Source: Calditrichia bacterium
Lineage (GTDB): Bacteria; Calditrichota; Calditrichia; RBG-13-44-9; J075
DNA: 15,338 nt
Direction: 5' to 3'
Assembly (NCBI GenBank): GCA_020635015.1
Contig: JACKAP010000029.1
Coordinates: forward strand, 1 to 15,338
Shown: positions 5,790 to 13,650 of the stretch, one piece after another
Layout of the letters: each line of letters starts with the position of its first letter
Numbering within the stretch: the first letter of the stretch is position 1
Notes under the pieces: generated by a model
Database searches by the model: none
What the model saw: the letters and a program-made list of their open reading frames with translations, nothing else
What the model was told of the DNA's origin: nothing
Made by a program: the position numbers and the translations under genes

Positions 5790-8700
5790 CTATTCGCTAT
5801 CCGGAAGCAGTCCGCTGAAGGTGATCCGGGTGCCGTGCGGTTCCGCGGGGCGGAAGCTGACCGTGCCGCCGATCTGACGGGCGCGGAAGCGGATATTGTT
5901 GAGGCCATTCCCGACCGAGGCCTTAGAGAGCACATTCTGTTCGTATCCCTCGTCCCGGCCGTTGGGATTGAGCTTGTCTGCCGGGAGCCCTTTGCCGTCG
6001 TCGCTCAGGGTGATTTTCAGCCGGTTTCCCGGGATGGCGACTTCCAGGGTCACGTTATTGCAGCCGGCATGTTTCAGGGCGTTGGTCATCGCCTCTTTGA
6101 ACATCAGGGTGAGGTGGCGGCGCCAGTCGGTGCTGAGGCGGATATGTTCCATCTCCGGGGTGATGCCGCTGACCCGGAAATCGATCCCGGTCTTATCGAA
6201 CAAGTCATCCCCGAAATCTTTCAGGCGAACCAGCACCTCCTGCAGGGAATCTTTGTCCGGATTGAGGGTCCAGATGAAGTCGCGCATGCCTCCGGAGAGG
6301 CTCTTGGCGGTATCGCCGATGCGGGTGAGGTAATCGGAAATCTCTGGCGGCCCCTGACTGACGCTGCGTTTGAGGATTTCGCTGAACAAAGATATCTTGG
6401 TGATCTTATGGCCCAATTCATCATGGAAATCGTGTGCTGCCTTAGCCCGCACTCGCTCGTTTTCCTGCTGGCGGATCTGTTCGATCTCAAGCAGGCGCTT
6501 CAGGCGGGATTTGACCCAGGACTGGTGAGCGGCGTAAGTCACCAGCAGCAGCAATGCCGTACAGATACTCACAAACCACCAGGTTTTCCAGAAAGGCGGC
6601 GTGATGATAATCGCAACCCCGCTGCCCTGTTCATTCCATACCCCATCACTATTGGTGCCCTTTACCCGGAAAACATATTCGCCGGGGGCAAGATTGGTGA
6701 AGCTGATAAAACGCCGGTCGTAGCAGTCGATCCAGTTTTCATCGAAACCCTCCAGCTTATAGGCGTAGCGGTTCTTGCCCGGATTGGTATAATCCAGGGC
6801 GCTGAACTCGAAGGAGATGAAATTCTGATCGTAGCTTAGCCGGATCGGCTGTTTATGGAATACTGCCTCGCTGAGTAAGCGCTGCTGGGGACGCCCGAAA
6901 ATGCTGAATGAGGTGATCGCCAAAGGGGGCACATAGGTGTTTGCCTGGATACTATCGGGAAAGAAGCTGTTCATACCATTCACCCCTCCGAAAAACATCT
7001 CTCCGCTGCGACTCAGACAGTAAGCCCCGGCATTGAATTCGTTGGCCTGCAGGCCGTCGTAAACATCATAATTTTTAAAAGTTAGGCTGGCCGGGTCAAA
7101 GCGGGAGAGCCCCTTGTTGGTGCTGAGCCAGAGATGTCCCCGGGGATCTTCCAGGATGCCGTAGATCATATTGTTGGCCAGGCCATCGCGCTCGGTAAAG
7201 AAGGTGAACTTCTCGGATTCGCGGTTAAATTTGTTCAATCCGCCGCTATAGGTGCCAAACCAGAGATTTCCCGAGCGGTCCTGGTAGATCGACAGCACCG
7301 CCGGATTGTTCAGGCTGGCCGGATCGTCAAAGTCGCGCATATAGCGGATGAACTGCTCATTTTGCCGATCGAATTTATTGATCCCTCCGGCGCGGGTACC
7401 GATCCAGAGGGTTTTGCCGTTGCTGTAGGAATCTTCATAGATCGCCCATACCTGATTGTCACTCAGGCTGGAGGGATTATTGGGATCATGGCGGTAGCTG
7501 GTGAAACGCCGGGTGAAGCGGTCGAGTTTGTTCAGGCCGGAGTTGGTGCCGATCCACAATTGCCCGAATTGATCCTCGTAGAGGGTGTTGATATAGTTGC
7601 CAACGATGCTGTTGCTGCTGTGCGGGTCATGGCGGAAATGGCTGAACACCCCCTTCTCCCGGTTCTCCATCCGCGCCAGCCCCCCTCCGTAAGTGCCGAT
7701 CCACAGGTTGCCCATCTTGTCCTCGTAGATCGCCGAGACGAAATCGTGGCTCAGACTGGAGGGGTCGTCAGGATGATGCCGGAAGTGGGTATAGCTGAAT
7801 TCCCGGGGGTGGCCGTTTTGGCGCACCAGCCGGTTCAATCCGCCGCCGGCGGTACCGACCCAGATGACGCCCGCCTGGTCCTCGTAGATGGCGGTGATGA
7901 TCTTATGGCTCAAACTCTGCGGCTCGTCCGGGATGGCGGTATAGTGCCGGAATTTATGCTGCCGGTGGTTAAGCTTGTTGAGTCCCCCCCGGCTGGTGCC
8001 GATCCATATCAGCCCGGAGCGGTCCTCGAACAGGGTGGTGACGGCGTCGTGGCTCAGGCTTTGCAGGTCGGTGGGATCATTCTCCAAATAGCGGATCGGA
8101 GGCTCGGCTCCCTCCGCTGGGCCGCCTGCCGCGGGCAGGGAGAGATAATTCAATCCGCTGTTTTCGGTACCGATCCACAGGTGCTGCCGGCGGTCGTGCA
8201 GCAGGGCCGTCACTTTGCCGCCACTCAGATTGAAGCCGTTTCGCCGGGCGGGATCGGCCGCCGGGAGGTAGCGGATGACCTTGCCGCTCAGGCGATCCAG
8301 CTGGTTCAGCCCTTCCGCGGCAGTGATGACCCATAGGTAGCGGTCGGCGGGATCGCCGCGATAGATCGATTCGATATAGCTATGATTCAAGCTGTGCGGA
8401 TTTTGAGAATCGTGCTTGAAATTGGTGAATTTTTCCCCGGGAGTGCCATTTTGCCGGGCGTTCAGCCGCGACAGCCCGTCGGCGGTGCCCAGCCAGAGAT
8501 TGCCGGCGCTGTCTTCATGGATCGCGGTAATCCAGTTATGAGAAAGGGAGTTGGGGGTGATGCGCCGGCTTAGCTGCGCCCGGCAGGCCCGGGCCTCAGG
8601 CTCGCTGAGGGAGAACGCCTGGATCCCCCACAACTCCGGGCGGTCCGGGATCTTGTTGGTCCAGTTGCGGTAGGAGTGCTGCTGGTCCGAGCGGTAGTGC

Positions 8701-9839
8701 ATGCGGTAGCGGCCGGGAGGCAGGGACAGCACGGCGATCTGCAGGCGGTTGCGCGAAGCCCCGCCGGCGTGATAGGTCTGATCGTACTCCATCTCCCATG
8801 CCGTGCGCCCGGACGGCAGCCGGGTGAGCCAGCCATAATCGGTCATGCCGTAGGCATTGCCGTCGCCCATCGCGACCACCAGGAGCGCAGTGGGTTTGGC
8901 AAGGGTGAAATCCCGAAAAAGGGTTTGATAATCTTCCGGATGGAGCAACGACGCCAGCGCACGGCTTGAGCGGGTGAGGCTGTCGATCCGGTTCAAGAGG
9001 TCGGGATGATAGGTCTCTCCGGCTGCATAATAATGCCGGAAAGGCAGAGCGGGCGCCGTATCCGGCATCTCGGCGCTGACCGGCAATGCCTCCAAAATTC
9101 CCGCTTCCAGCCGATTCAGCCCTCCGCCGTTGGTTCCGATCCAAAGATTGCCCCGGGCATCCTCATGCATCACGCTGATGAAGTTGCTGCTCAGGCTGGC
9201 TGAATCGCTGGAATTTTTTTTGAAGTGCACAAACTGCCCCTCCTCGTGCCGGAACCGGTTCAGCCCTCCGCCGTTGGTGCTGAGCCAGAGATGCCCGCGG
9301 TGATCCTCCAGCACCTGGGTAACGTTGTCATTGCTCAGGCTGCCGGGCTGATCTGGATCCTGGCGGAAATGGGTAAATTCCTCGCTGCCGGGATCGAACA
9401 GGTTGATCCCCCCGCCGCTGGTGGTGATCCATAAATAGCCCTGATGATCTTCATAGATCGAATAAATATAATTGCCGGAGATCGAGGTCGCCAGCAGCGG
9501 ATCGAAGCGGAAGCTGCGGAACTGGTAGCCGTCGTAGCGGTTGAGGCCGTCGGAGGTGCCGATCCAAAGGTAGCCCCGGCTGTCCTGGAACAGGGTGGTG
9601 ATGTTGCTCTGGTATAGCCCCTGCTCGAAGGTTAGCTGTTCGAATTTGAGTTCGGGTTGGGGGAGCAGATGGGCCGGCAGGATTAAGAGCACTGCCAGAA
9701 ATACGGAGAAAGCGAATCGGGGTGTGGGAGCATCAGGAAAACGGGGAAACGGGGAAACGGGGAAACGGAAAGCCGGAGAAAAGCGGATTTTGCGAGCACG
9801 GGTTCGTAAACCCATCAACCCATCAACCCATAAAACCAT
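5790..9839 (-). CDS. HK2: propeller-sensor histidine kinase with an inserted domain
   Basis: Sensor kinase of 1349 residues, paralogous to HK1. A long basic N-terminal tail leads to a hydrophobic export segment (about 43-60). About 15 blade repeats (LWIGTxxGGLNRLD type) follow in the periplasm. A stretch of roughly 155 residues (about 272-428) that is not blade-like interrupts them after the fourth. Then come a Y_Y_Y domain (ALDYTNPGKNRYAYKL to GTNSDGVWNE), a membrane helix (about 1087-1104) and the kinase: H1139 in AHDFHDELGHKITKISL, N box FKEAMTNALKHA (N1253), DDGKGL (1280-1285) and GNGL (1310-1313). The lid between the last two is 24 residues, against seven in HK1. The ATG at 9839 has GGGAGGAG seven bases upstream. 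The first 43 codons include two 8-bp tandem repeats, so the native N-terminus may have been altered. RR2 follows. The ligand is unknown; no AraC domain or receiver is fused to it. Confidence 0.95.
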   Translation of the reverse strand: MVLWVDGLMGLRTRARKIRFSPAFRFPVSPFPRFPDAPTPRFAFSVFLAVLLILPAHLLPQPELKFEQLTFEQGLYQSNITTLFQDSRGYLWIGTSDGLNRYDGYQFRSFRFDPLLATSISGNYIYSIYEDHQGYLWITTSGGGINLFDPGSEEFTHFRQDPDQPGSLSNDNVTQVLEDHRGHLWLSTNGGGLNRFRHEEGQFVHFKKNSSDSASLSSNFISVMHEDARGNLWIGTNGGGLNRLEAGILEALPVSAEMPDTAPALPFRHYYAAGETYHPDLLNRIDSLTRSSRALASLLHPEDYQTLFRDFTLAKPTALLVVAMGDGNAYGMTDYGWLTRLPSGRTAWEMEYDQTYHAGGASRNRLQIAVLSLPPGRYRMHYRSDQQHSYRNWTNKIPDRPELWGIQAFSLSEPEARACRAQLSRRITPNSLSHNWITAIHEDSAGNLWLGTADGLSRLNARQNGTPGEKFTNFKHDSQNPHSLNHSYIESIYRGDPADRYLWVITAAEGLNQLDRLSGKVIRYLPAADPARRNGFNLSGGKVTALLHDRRQHLWIGTENSGLNYLSLPAAGGPAEGAEPPIRYLENDPTDLQSLSHDAVTTLFEDRSGLIWIGTSRGGLNKLNHRQHKFRHYTAIPDEPQSLSHKIITAIYEDQAGVIWVGTAGGGLNRLVRQNGHPREFSYTHFRHHPDDPSSLSHDFVSAIYEDKMGNLWIGTYGGGLARMENREKGVFSHFRHDPHSSNSIVGNYINTLYEDQFGQLWIGTNSGLNKLDRFTRRFTSYRHDPNNPSSLSDNQVWAIYEDSYSNGKTLWIGTRAGGINKFDRQNEQFIRYMRDFDDPASLNNPAVLSIYQDRSGNLWFGTYSGGLNKFNRESEKFTFFTERDGLANNMIYGILEDPRGHLWLSTNKGLSRFDPASLTFKNYDVYDGLQANEFNAGAYCLSRSGEMFFGGVNGMNSFFPDSIQANTYVPPLAITSFSIFGRPQQRLLSEAVFHKQPIRLSYDQNFISFEFSALDYTNPGKNRYAYKLEGFDENWIDCYDRRFISFTNLAPGEYVFRVKGTNSDGVWNEQGSGVAIIITPPFWKTWWFVSICTALLLLVTYAAHQSWVKSRLKRLLEIEQIRQQENERVRAKAAHDFHDELGHKITKISLFSEILKRSVSQGPPEISDYLTRIGDTAKSLSGGMRDFIWTLNPDKDSLQEVLVRLKDFGDDLFDKTGIDFRVSGITPEMEHIRLSTDWRRHLTLMFKEAMTNALKHAGCNNVTLEVAIPGNRLKITLSDDGKGLPADKLNPNGRDEGYEQNVLSKASVGNGLNNIRFRARQIGGTVSFRPAEPHGTRITFSGLLPDSE
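9743..9830. repeat. 8-bp tandem repeats inside the 5' end of HK2
   Basis: GGGGAAAC is repeated three times (9743-9766). CCCATCAA occurs twice plus a partial copy (9811-9831). Both lie between the HK2 start codon and its hydrophobic export segment and are translated as FRFPVSPFPRF and VDGLMG. The unit length is not a multiple of three. Confidence 0.8.
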
Positions 9840-9877
9840 TAACCATCTCCTCCCGCTGTACGTGCGTTATACGCTAT

Positions 9878-9905
9878 AATATAACTCATCATACGCCGTT
9901 CGCAA
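9878..9905 (-). promoter_or_regulatory. Candidate promoter of HK2-RR2
   Basis: Minus-strand TTGCGA (9905-9900), 16-base spacer, TATATT (9883-9878); an 18-base spacing to TATTAT is also possible. The predicted start would leave a leader of about 30 bases containing the GGGAGGAG ribosome site. This suggests the kinase-regulator pair can be transcribed separately from the receptor genes upstream. Confidence 0.4.
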
Positions 9906-9935
9906 CCATTTGTGCCGGGAAATTGTGGGGCAAAT

Positions 9936-9988
9936 CCACGGATTAGCACAGTTTCCTTATAATCAGTGAAAATCCGTGTAATCCGTGG
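9936..9988. repeat. Inverted repeat CCACGGATTA / TAATCCGTGG
   Basis: Ten-base exact arms at 9936-9945 and 9979-9988 extend imperfectly outwards and inwards. The text between and around them (AATCAGTGAAAATCCGTG) is of the dispersed intergenic type. It lies just 3' of the small membrane protein gene at 10012-10365 and could act as that operon's 3' hairpin, though no T-run follows. Confidence 0.65.
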
Positions 9989-10011
9989 ACTAAAAAGTTT
10001 TCAATCGGAAC

Positions 10012-10365
10012 TTATGAAGCATTCTCCAGGCGATTCGTTGATATTGAGTGTACCGGCGCGGGGCGCACGTTATAGCGGTAGCCGATGTAAATCAGCACCA
10101 GCCCCATTAGCTCGGTCACGTACAGCACTTCGGTATAACCCATGCGGGTAAAAGTGCCCCCGATGCCGGGCAGCAGCGCCCCGATAGCGATATAGACATT
10201 GCCGATAAAGCGGTGGTAGGAATCGTGCACCTTGCGGTAGCGGTAGGCAGATAGGATGGCCCCTCCGACCAGGAAGATGAAGGCATAAATGTTGTAGAGA
10301 ATGATGGTAAAATATATGGCAAAGAGAGTGGTCACGATTGGAATACGCAGGATAATGTCGTGCAT
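10012..10365 (-). CDS. Small multi-pass membrane protein, downstream of the TonB receptor
   Basis: I do not recognise the family. The protein has 117 residues and is strongly hydrophobic, with three or four membrane helices: about 8-41 (one long or two short), 53-70 (GNVYIAIGALLPGIGG) and 76-94 (EVLYVTELMGLVLIYIG). A polar basic stretch YRYRKVHDSYHRF between the helices contains two histidines. The ATG at 10365 has AAGGAA eight bases upstream. The gene begins 19 bases after the TonB receptor stop, so the two are almost certainly one operon. The protein would sit in the inner membrane. It might help a transported substrate cross or supply energy to the receptor, but the sequence alone does not show this. 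Confidence 0.85.
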   Translation of the reverse strand: MHDIILRIPIVTTLFAIYFTIILYNIYAFIFLVGGAILSAYRYRKVHDSYHRFIGNVYIAIGALLPGIGGTFTRMGYTEVLYVTELMGLVLIYIGYRYNVRPAPVHSISTNRLENAS

Positions 10366-10384
10366 TAAACAAATTCCTTATCCA

Positions 10385-12658
10385 TTAGAAAGTAAACTGG
10401 CTGCCGAAGATCCAGTTGCGCCCGGGCATCCGGTAGCGGGCCAGCTCTTCGTATTCGGTGTTAAAGACGTTATTCAGCGCAATGGAAATATTCAGGTTGT
10501 CCAGCAGTTTGATCGTCGCTTTGCTGTTCATGACGAAGAATGCTTGAGGCGCCTGAAGGGGGTAGAGAAAAACTTCTTCTACCTCGCTGCGGTAACGGCC
10601 GTTGGCATTGAGGGAGAGGCGTTTCCAGATGAAATTGTTGGAAAAGTAGAAGCTGTGCGCCGGGCGGTAAGCCAGAATATCATCGCTGCGATCCGGCGAC
10701 TGGTCTTTGGCATTGAGATAGTTGTAGCTCAGGGTGGTATGAAAATTTTTCCAGTGCCAGTTGGCGGAAATTTCCGCGCCGCGCAGCAGGGCGCTGTTCA
10801 GGTTGCGTACCTGGAAATAAGGATAGGAAACCTGTTCCTCGGCGGTGATGTCCACCCAGTAGATCATATCCTCATAGTGGTAGCTGTATAATGCCAGATC
10901 GAGATCCAACTGATCGTTAACTTGCCAGCGTGCTCCGGTTTCCAGGGAGATATCCATCCGCTCGGCCTCCAGATCCGGATTGGGCTTGAACAGGGTGCCT
11001 CCGCCCAGTTCCACCTGGAAGAAGCGCTCGGCAATCGTCGGCGCCCGGAACGCCTGGCCGAAGAGGGCGCGCAGGGAGAGCCTTTCCTGGGGCTGGTAGA
11101 CCAGGGAAATTTTCGGGCTGAGTTGGCTGAGGGTCTTGCCCCCCACCAGATGATTGTAATCGAAGCGTGCTCCCAGAGTGGCGGTCAGCCGGGATGAGAA
11201 CTGGATCTCATCCTGAAGGTAGAAGGCAAAATTATTGACCTGGTGATCGCCGTAGAGCACGGTGTCGGGATCGGATACCACTTTGTCGATCTGTACATCC
11301 ACCCCGGCGATCAAATAATTTTTCTCGCTCAGGAAGAGATCGAGCTGGCTGATGTTGCCGAACTTGTCGCCGTCGATACGGGTGGTGGTGCCGAGGGGCT
11401 CGTTGCCGGGCAGCAGCAGATCCGGGTCGTTTTCATTAAAATAAGAGCGGGCGGCGTTGCGATAATAATAAAACCGGGAGGAATATTTCACATTGGTATT
11501 GGGCACCGCCCAGTAGTGTAGGTCCATATTGAATTGGCGCTTTTCCTGACGGTCGTCCTGGAACTTCTCCCGCACCTGCAGCGGTTGGGCGCTGTTCAGC
11601 CAGGTGTGGGGATAATCGTTCTCCGCCAGGCCGCCCCCGAGGGTCAGCTCCAGGTTGCGGTTGTATTTGAAGTTGTAGAGCAGTTTGGAGAAGATGTCAT
11701 AAAATTCGTAGGCCGACTGCTGCACATGACCGTCGGAGGCTTTGCGGCTGAGGTTAACCAGGTAGCTCAGGCGGCCCTGCACCCCGGAGTGGCTCAGTTC
11801 CAACTCGTTTTGCACTGGAATGTCTTCGGTATAGCGGATCGCTTCCGGCGCTTTCTCAAAAAAGCCGTATTTGGCGCTGAGGGTGGTGAGGGAGCGGTAG
11901 AGGGGTTTGCGGGTGATTACGTTCACCACCCCTCCCATGGCGCTGGAGCCGTAAAGACTGGAAAAAGCCCCTTTGACTACTTCGACCCGTTCAATGAAGT
12001 TGATCGGCACCAGGCTCCAGTAGGCGCCGCCGGCGTCTGAGGTCAGGGCCGGCCGGCCGTCGATCATCAGGAGCACCCGGTTGCCGACCCCGCCGCCGGC
12101 CACATCGGAGCTGCCGCGGATCGAGAGACTCTGCACCGAAGTGCCGGCGGAGCGGTATACAGAGATCCCCGGTACCGATTCCAGGGCCTGATCGAAGGTG
12201 GTTACCGGGCGGATCTCCAATTCCTTGGCTTGAAGGATCGCCACGCTGGCCGGGGCCATCTGGGCGGTCTGTTCCTTGCGGGCGGCGGTGACCAGCACTT
12301 CCTGGCCTTCGATCTCAGTTGCCGTCAAGGCGATGCGCCGGCGCAGCAGCTTGCCGCGGGTCACTCGCACCGTCTCGTGGTAGGTCTTATAGCCCAGGCG
12401 TTCGGCAATCAATTGGTAAGATCCTTCCGGGATCAGGCTGATCACAAACTTCCCGTCGGAGCCGCTGGTCGCGCCGATGCGGAGGCTGTCAAGATAGACC
12501 GCCACGTCGCTGAGCGGGCTCTTGGTATCCAGATCATAGACCTGGCCGGTCAGCACGCCGCCGGTTTCGATCGAAGCGCCGGCGGTCTCGAAAGGCTGCG
12601 CCGAGAGGAGGCCTGTGTAGAGAAGGAAAATCATTAAGGTGGAAAAATGGGGGTTCAT
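10385..12658 (-). CDS. TonB-dependent outer-membrane receptor
   Basis: Outer-membrane active transporter of 757 residues. A signal peptide (1-20, ending LLSA) is followed by a carboxypeptidase-regulatory-like beta domain (about 36-112, GQVYDLDTKSPLSDVAVYL). Next is a TonB-box-like EVLVTAAR at 120-127. The plug (about 130-250) has SIRGSSD, VLLMIDGRP and ERVEVVKGAFSSLYGSSAMG. The 22-strand barrel type fills the rest and ends in an aromatic FGSQFTF. This plan is that of siderophore, vitamin or haem receptors more than of SusC, and no SusD gene is present. I take the ATG at 12658; a GTG at 12667 in frame is the alternative, and neither has a clear ribosome site. It shares an operon with the membrane protein at 10012-10365. 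Upstream are a 46-base palindrome and the lipoprotein gene with its terminator. The substrate is unknown. Confidence 0.93.
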   Translation of the reverse strand: MNPHFSTLMIFLLYTGLLSAQPFETAGASIETGGVLTGQVYDLDTKSPLSDVAVYLDSLRIGATSGSDGKFVISLIPEGSYQLIAERLGYKTYHETVRVTRGKLLRRRIALTATEIEGQEVLVTAARKEQTAQMAPASVAILQAKELEIRPVTTFDQALESVPGISVYRSAGTSVQSLSIRGSSDVAGGGVGNRVLLMIDGRPALTSDAGGAYWSLVPINFIERVEVVKGAFSSLYGSSAMGGVVNVITRKPLYRSLTTLSAKYGFFEKAPEAIRYTEDIPVQNELELSHSGVQGRLSYLVNLSRKASDGHVQQSAYEFYDIFSKLLYNFKYNRNLELTLGGGLAENDYPHTWLNSAQPLQVREKFQDDRQEKRQFNMDLHYWAVPNTNVKYSSRFYYYRNAARSYFNENDPDLLLPGNEPLGTTTRIDGDKFGNISQLDLFLSEKNYLIAGVDVQIDKVVSDPDTVLYGDHQVNNFAFYLQDEIQFSSRLTATLGARFDYNHLVGGKTLSQLSPKISLVYQPQERLSLRALFGQAFRAPTIAERFFQVELGGGTLFKPNPDLEAERMDISLETGARWQVNDQLDLDLALYSYHYEDMIYWVDITAEEQVSYPYFQVRNLNSALLRGAEISANWHWKNFHTTLSYNYLNAKDQSPDRSDDILAYRPAHSFYFSNNFIWKRLSLNANGRYRSEVEEVFLYPLQAPQAFFVMNSKATIKLLDNLNISIALNNVFNTEYEELARYRMPGRNWIFGSQFTF

Positions 12659-12712
12659 GATGCGCACATTTTGAAATGGGTTTAGATTAAAGAATAAATA
12701 TTTGGGTACTTG

Positions 12713-12758
12713 TTTCTTTATGTAGCGACACTTTTCAAAGTGTCGCTACATAAAGAAA
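12713..12758. repeat. Near-perfect 46-bp palindrome
   Basis: Arms 12713-12734 and 12737-12758 are perfect 22-bp inverted repeats (core TGTAGCGACACTTT) separated by two bases. It stands about 55 bp upstream of the TonB receptor start. It could be a miniature mobile or REP-like element, a cruciform, or a regulatory hairpin. It has no flanking T-run and is not an ordinary terminator. Confidence 0.8.
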
Positions 12759-12796
12759 ATATGCTCAAAATCTCAATTTTATCGCTCCATTACTTC

Positions 12797-12841
12797 AAAA
12801 AAAAGGCCGGGAGGGGCTTTGCCCGTCCCGGCCGAAAAAAA
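12797..12841 (-). terminator. Intrinsic terminator of the lipoprotein gene
   Basis: A GC-rich hairpin with arms GGCCGGGA (12805-12812) and TCCCGGCC (12826-12833) plus inner pairing GGGC/GCCC is flanked by eight A on the plus strand (12797-12804), that is, eight T after the hairpin on the minus strand. It begins eight bases beyond the lipoprotein stop codon. A-runs on both sides make it potentially bidirectional. It separates the lipoprotein transcript from the TonB receptor. Confidence 0.9.
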
Positions 12842-12848
12842 CGAAAAC

Positions 12849-13343
12849 TTACGGCGCCAGATCGAGATCGCCGGTGAGGTTGATGCCGGTGATATCGATA
12901 TGGTCATTGTCGATGGTGATGGTGGTTGGCGCTGCCTGAGGCAGGCCGGTCATGGGATCGATACCGGTAGCGTTCGGGTCGGTCCAGTACATCCCGAGCA
13001 GCCGGGAAGCGGTGGGATCGCCAGGATCGCGCCAGCCGACGAAAACGGCCGAATAGGTGGTCTTTTCGAGACCTTCAAATTTGAAACTATAGGTACCCGT
13101 ATTGGCCGGAATCGGATCGGTGGCCTGTTCCGGCGGACCCATCGGGATGTAGGGAGGATTCAAGCCGGTGTATATGGAAACCTGAATATCGCCATTGCTC
13201 GGCCAGGTGCCGGTGAAGGTCACCGTGCCGGACACGCTGCCGGTATCGGGAATATCTTCCGGGCTTGTGGAATCGTCGCTGCAGGCAGACAGCCACAGCA
13301 GCATCGCGAAAATCGCCAACAAACTCAGTAAAGCCTTTTTCAT
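12849..13343 (-). CDS. Small secreted lipoprotein with a beta-sandwich-like domain
   Basis: Lipoprotein of 164 residues. The signal is MKKALLSLLAIFAMLLWLSAC, with lipobox LSAC and modified cysteine C21, then a linker SDDSTSPEDIPDTG typical of FCB-group lipoproteins. The mature part begins GSVSGTVTFTG, the start of a carboxypeptidase-regulatory-like or similar beta-sandwich. It continues with YSFKFEGLEKTTYSAVFVGW and ends in beta strands TTITIDNDHIDITGINL. The ATG at 13343 has AAGGAG seven bases upstream; the longer in-frame start at 13379 lacks a signal at its N-terminus. It probably sits on the outer membrane or faces the periplasm. It lies next to the TonB receptor on the same strand but ends at its own strong terminator, so any joint role would need separate transcription. 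No specific function is visible. Confidence 0.9.
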   Translation of the reverse strand: MKKALLSLLAIFAMLLWLSACSDDSTSPEDIPDTGSVSGTVTFTGTWPSNGDIQVSIYTGLNPPYIPMGPPEQATDPIPANTGTYSFKFEGLEKTTYSAVFVGWRDPGDPTASRLLGMYWTDPNATGIDPMTGLPQAAPTTITIDNDHIDITGINLTGDLDLAP

Positions 13344-13650
13344 GGGAACACTCCTTGAATATGAATCAGCATTGAACAATTAATCATCTGTCAAATAACA
13401 AGGAAGAGCTATAAACAATAAACATGCCAGTTTTGATCGATCAAGATTTCAGGGACGGCAGGGCAAATTGATTTTGCTTATTTACTTGATTTTAAGTGGT
13501 TTGAATTCGGAAAAAAAGGCGAGTGAGCTTGCGGCGTCCGCTGGCGAATGCGCACGTGCTTTTTCAAATTGAAATACAAATTCCATTTTGAAAACCGCAT
13601 GCTCAAGCTGTGGCGCGGAAAATCGCCCGGGGGGGGAATTGTTGTTCAGT
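13344..13650. other. Intergenic stretch between cmoA and the lipoprotein gene
   Basis: Just over 300 bp without a gene. It holds the lipoprotein ribosome site, a 12-bp perfect palindrome TTGATCGATCAA (13433-13444) about 90 bp upstream of the lipoprotein start, an 8-bp inverted repeat TTTTCAAA/TTTGAAAA (13561-13568 and 13587-13594), and a run of eight G (13629-13636) just beyond the cmoA stop. I see no clear promoter boxes or terminator. Confidence 0.5.
13433..13444. promoter_or_regulatory. Perfect palindrome TTGATCGATCAA, possible operator
   Basis: A 12-bp perfect dyad upstream of the lipoprotein gene in a non-coding, AT-rich setting. Position and symmetry would suit binding by a dimeric regulator, but a 12-bp palindrome can arise by chance and no second copy was seen in the window. 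Confidence 0.25.

Noticed and set aside
5784..8336. Long plus-strand open frames (351 and 400 codons) opposite HK2
   Set aside because: They are antisense to a protein with complete blade, Y_Y_Y and kinase motifs. Their translations have no recognisable domain and arise from the repetitive, GC-rich blade codons.
11534..12637. Plus-strand open frames opposite the TonB receptor
   Set aside because: The minus-strand protein has a complete plug and barrel; the plus frames have no domain and are antisense shadows.
10012..12658. SusC/SusD polysaccharide utilisation locus with an HTCS regulator
   Set aside because: No SusD, no glycoside hydrolase, and the kinases have neither a fused receiver nor an AraC domain. 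The receptor looks more like the siderophore or vitamin type.
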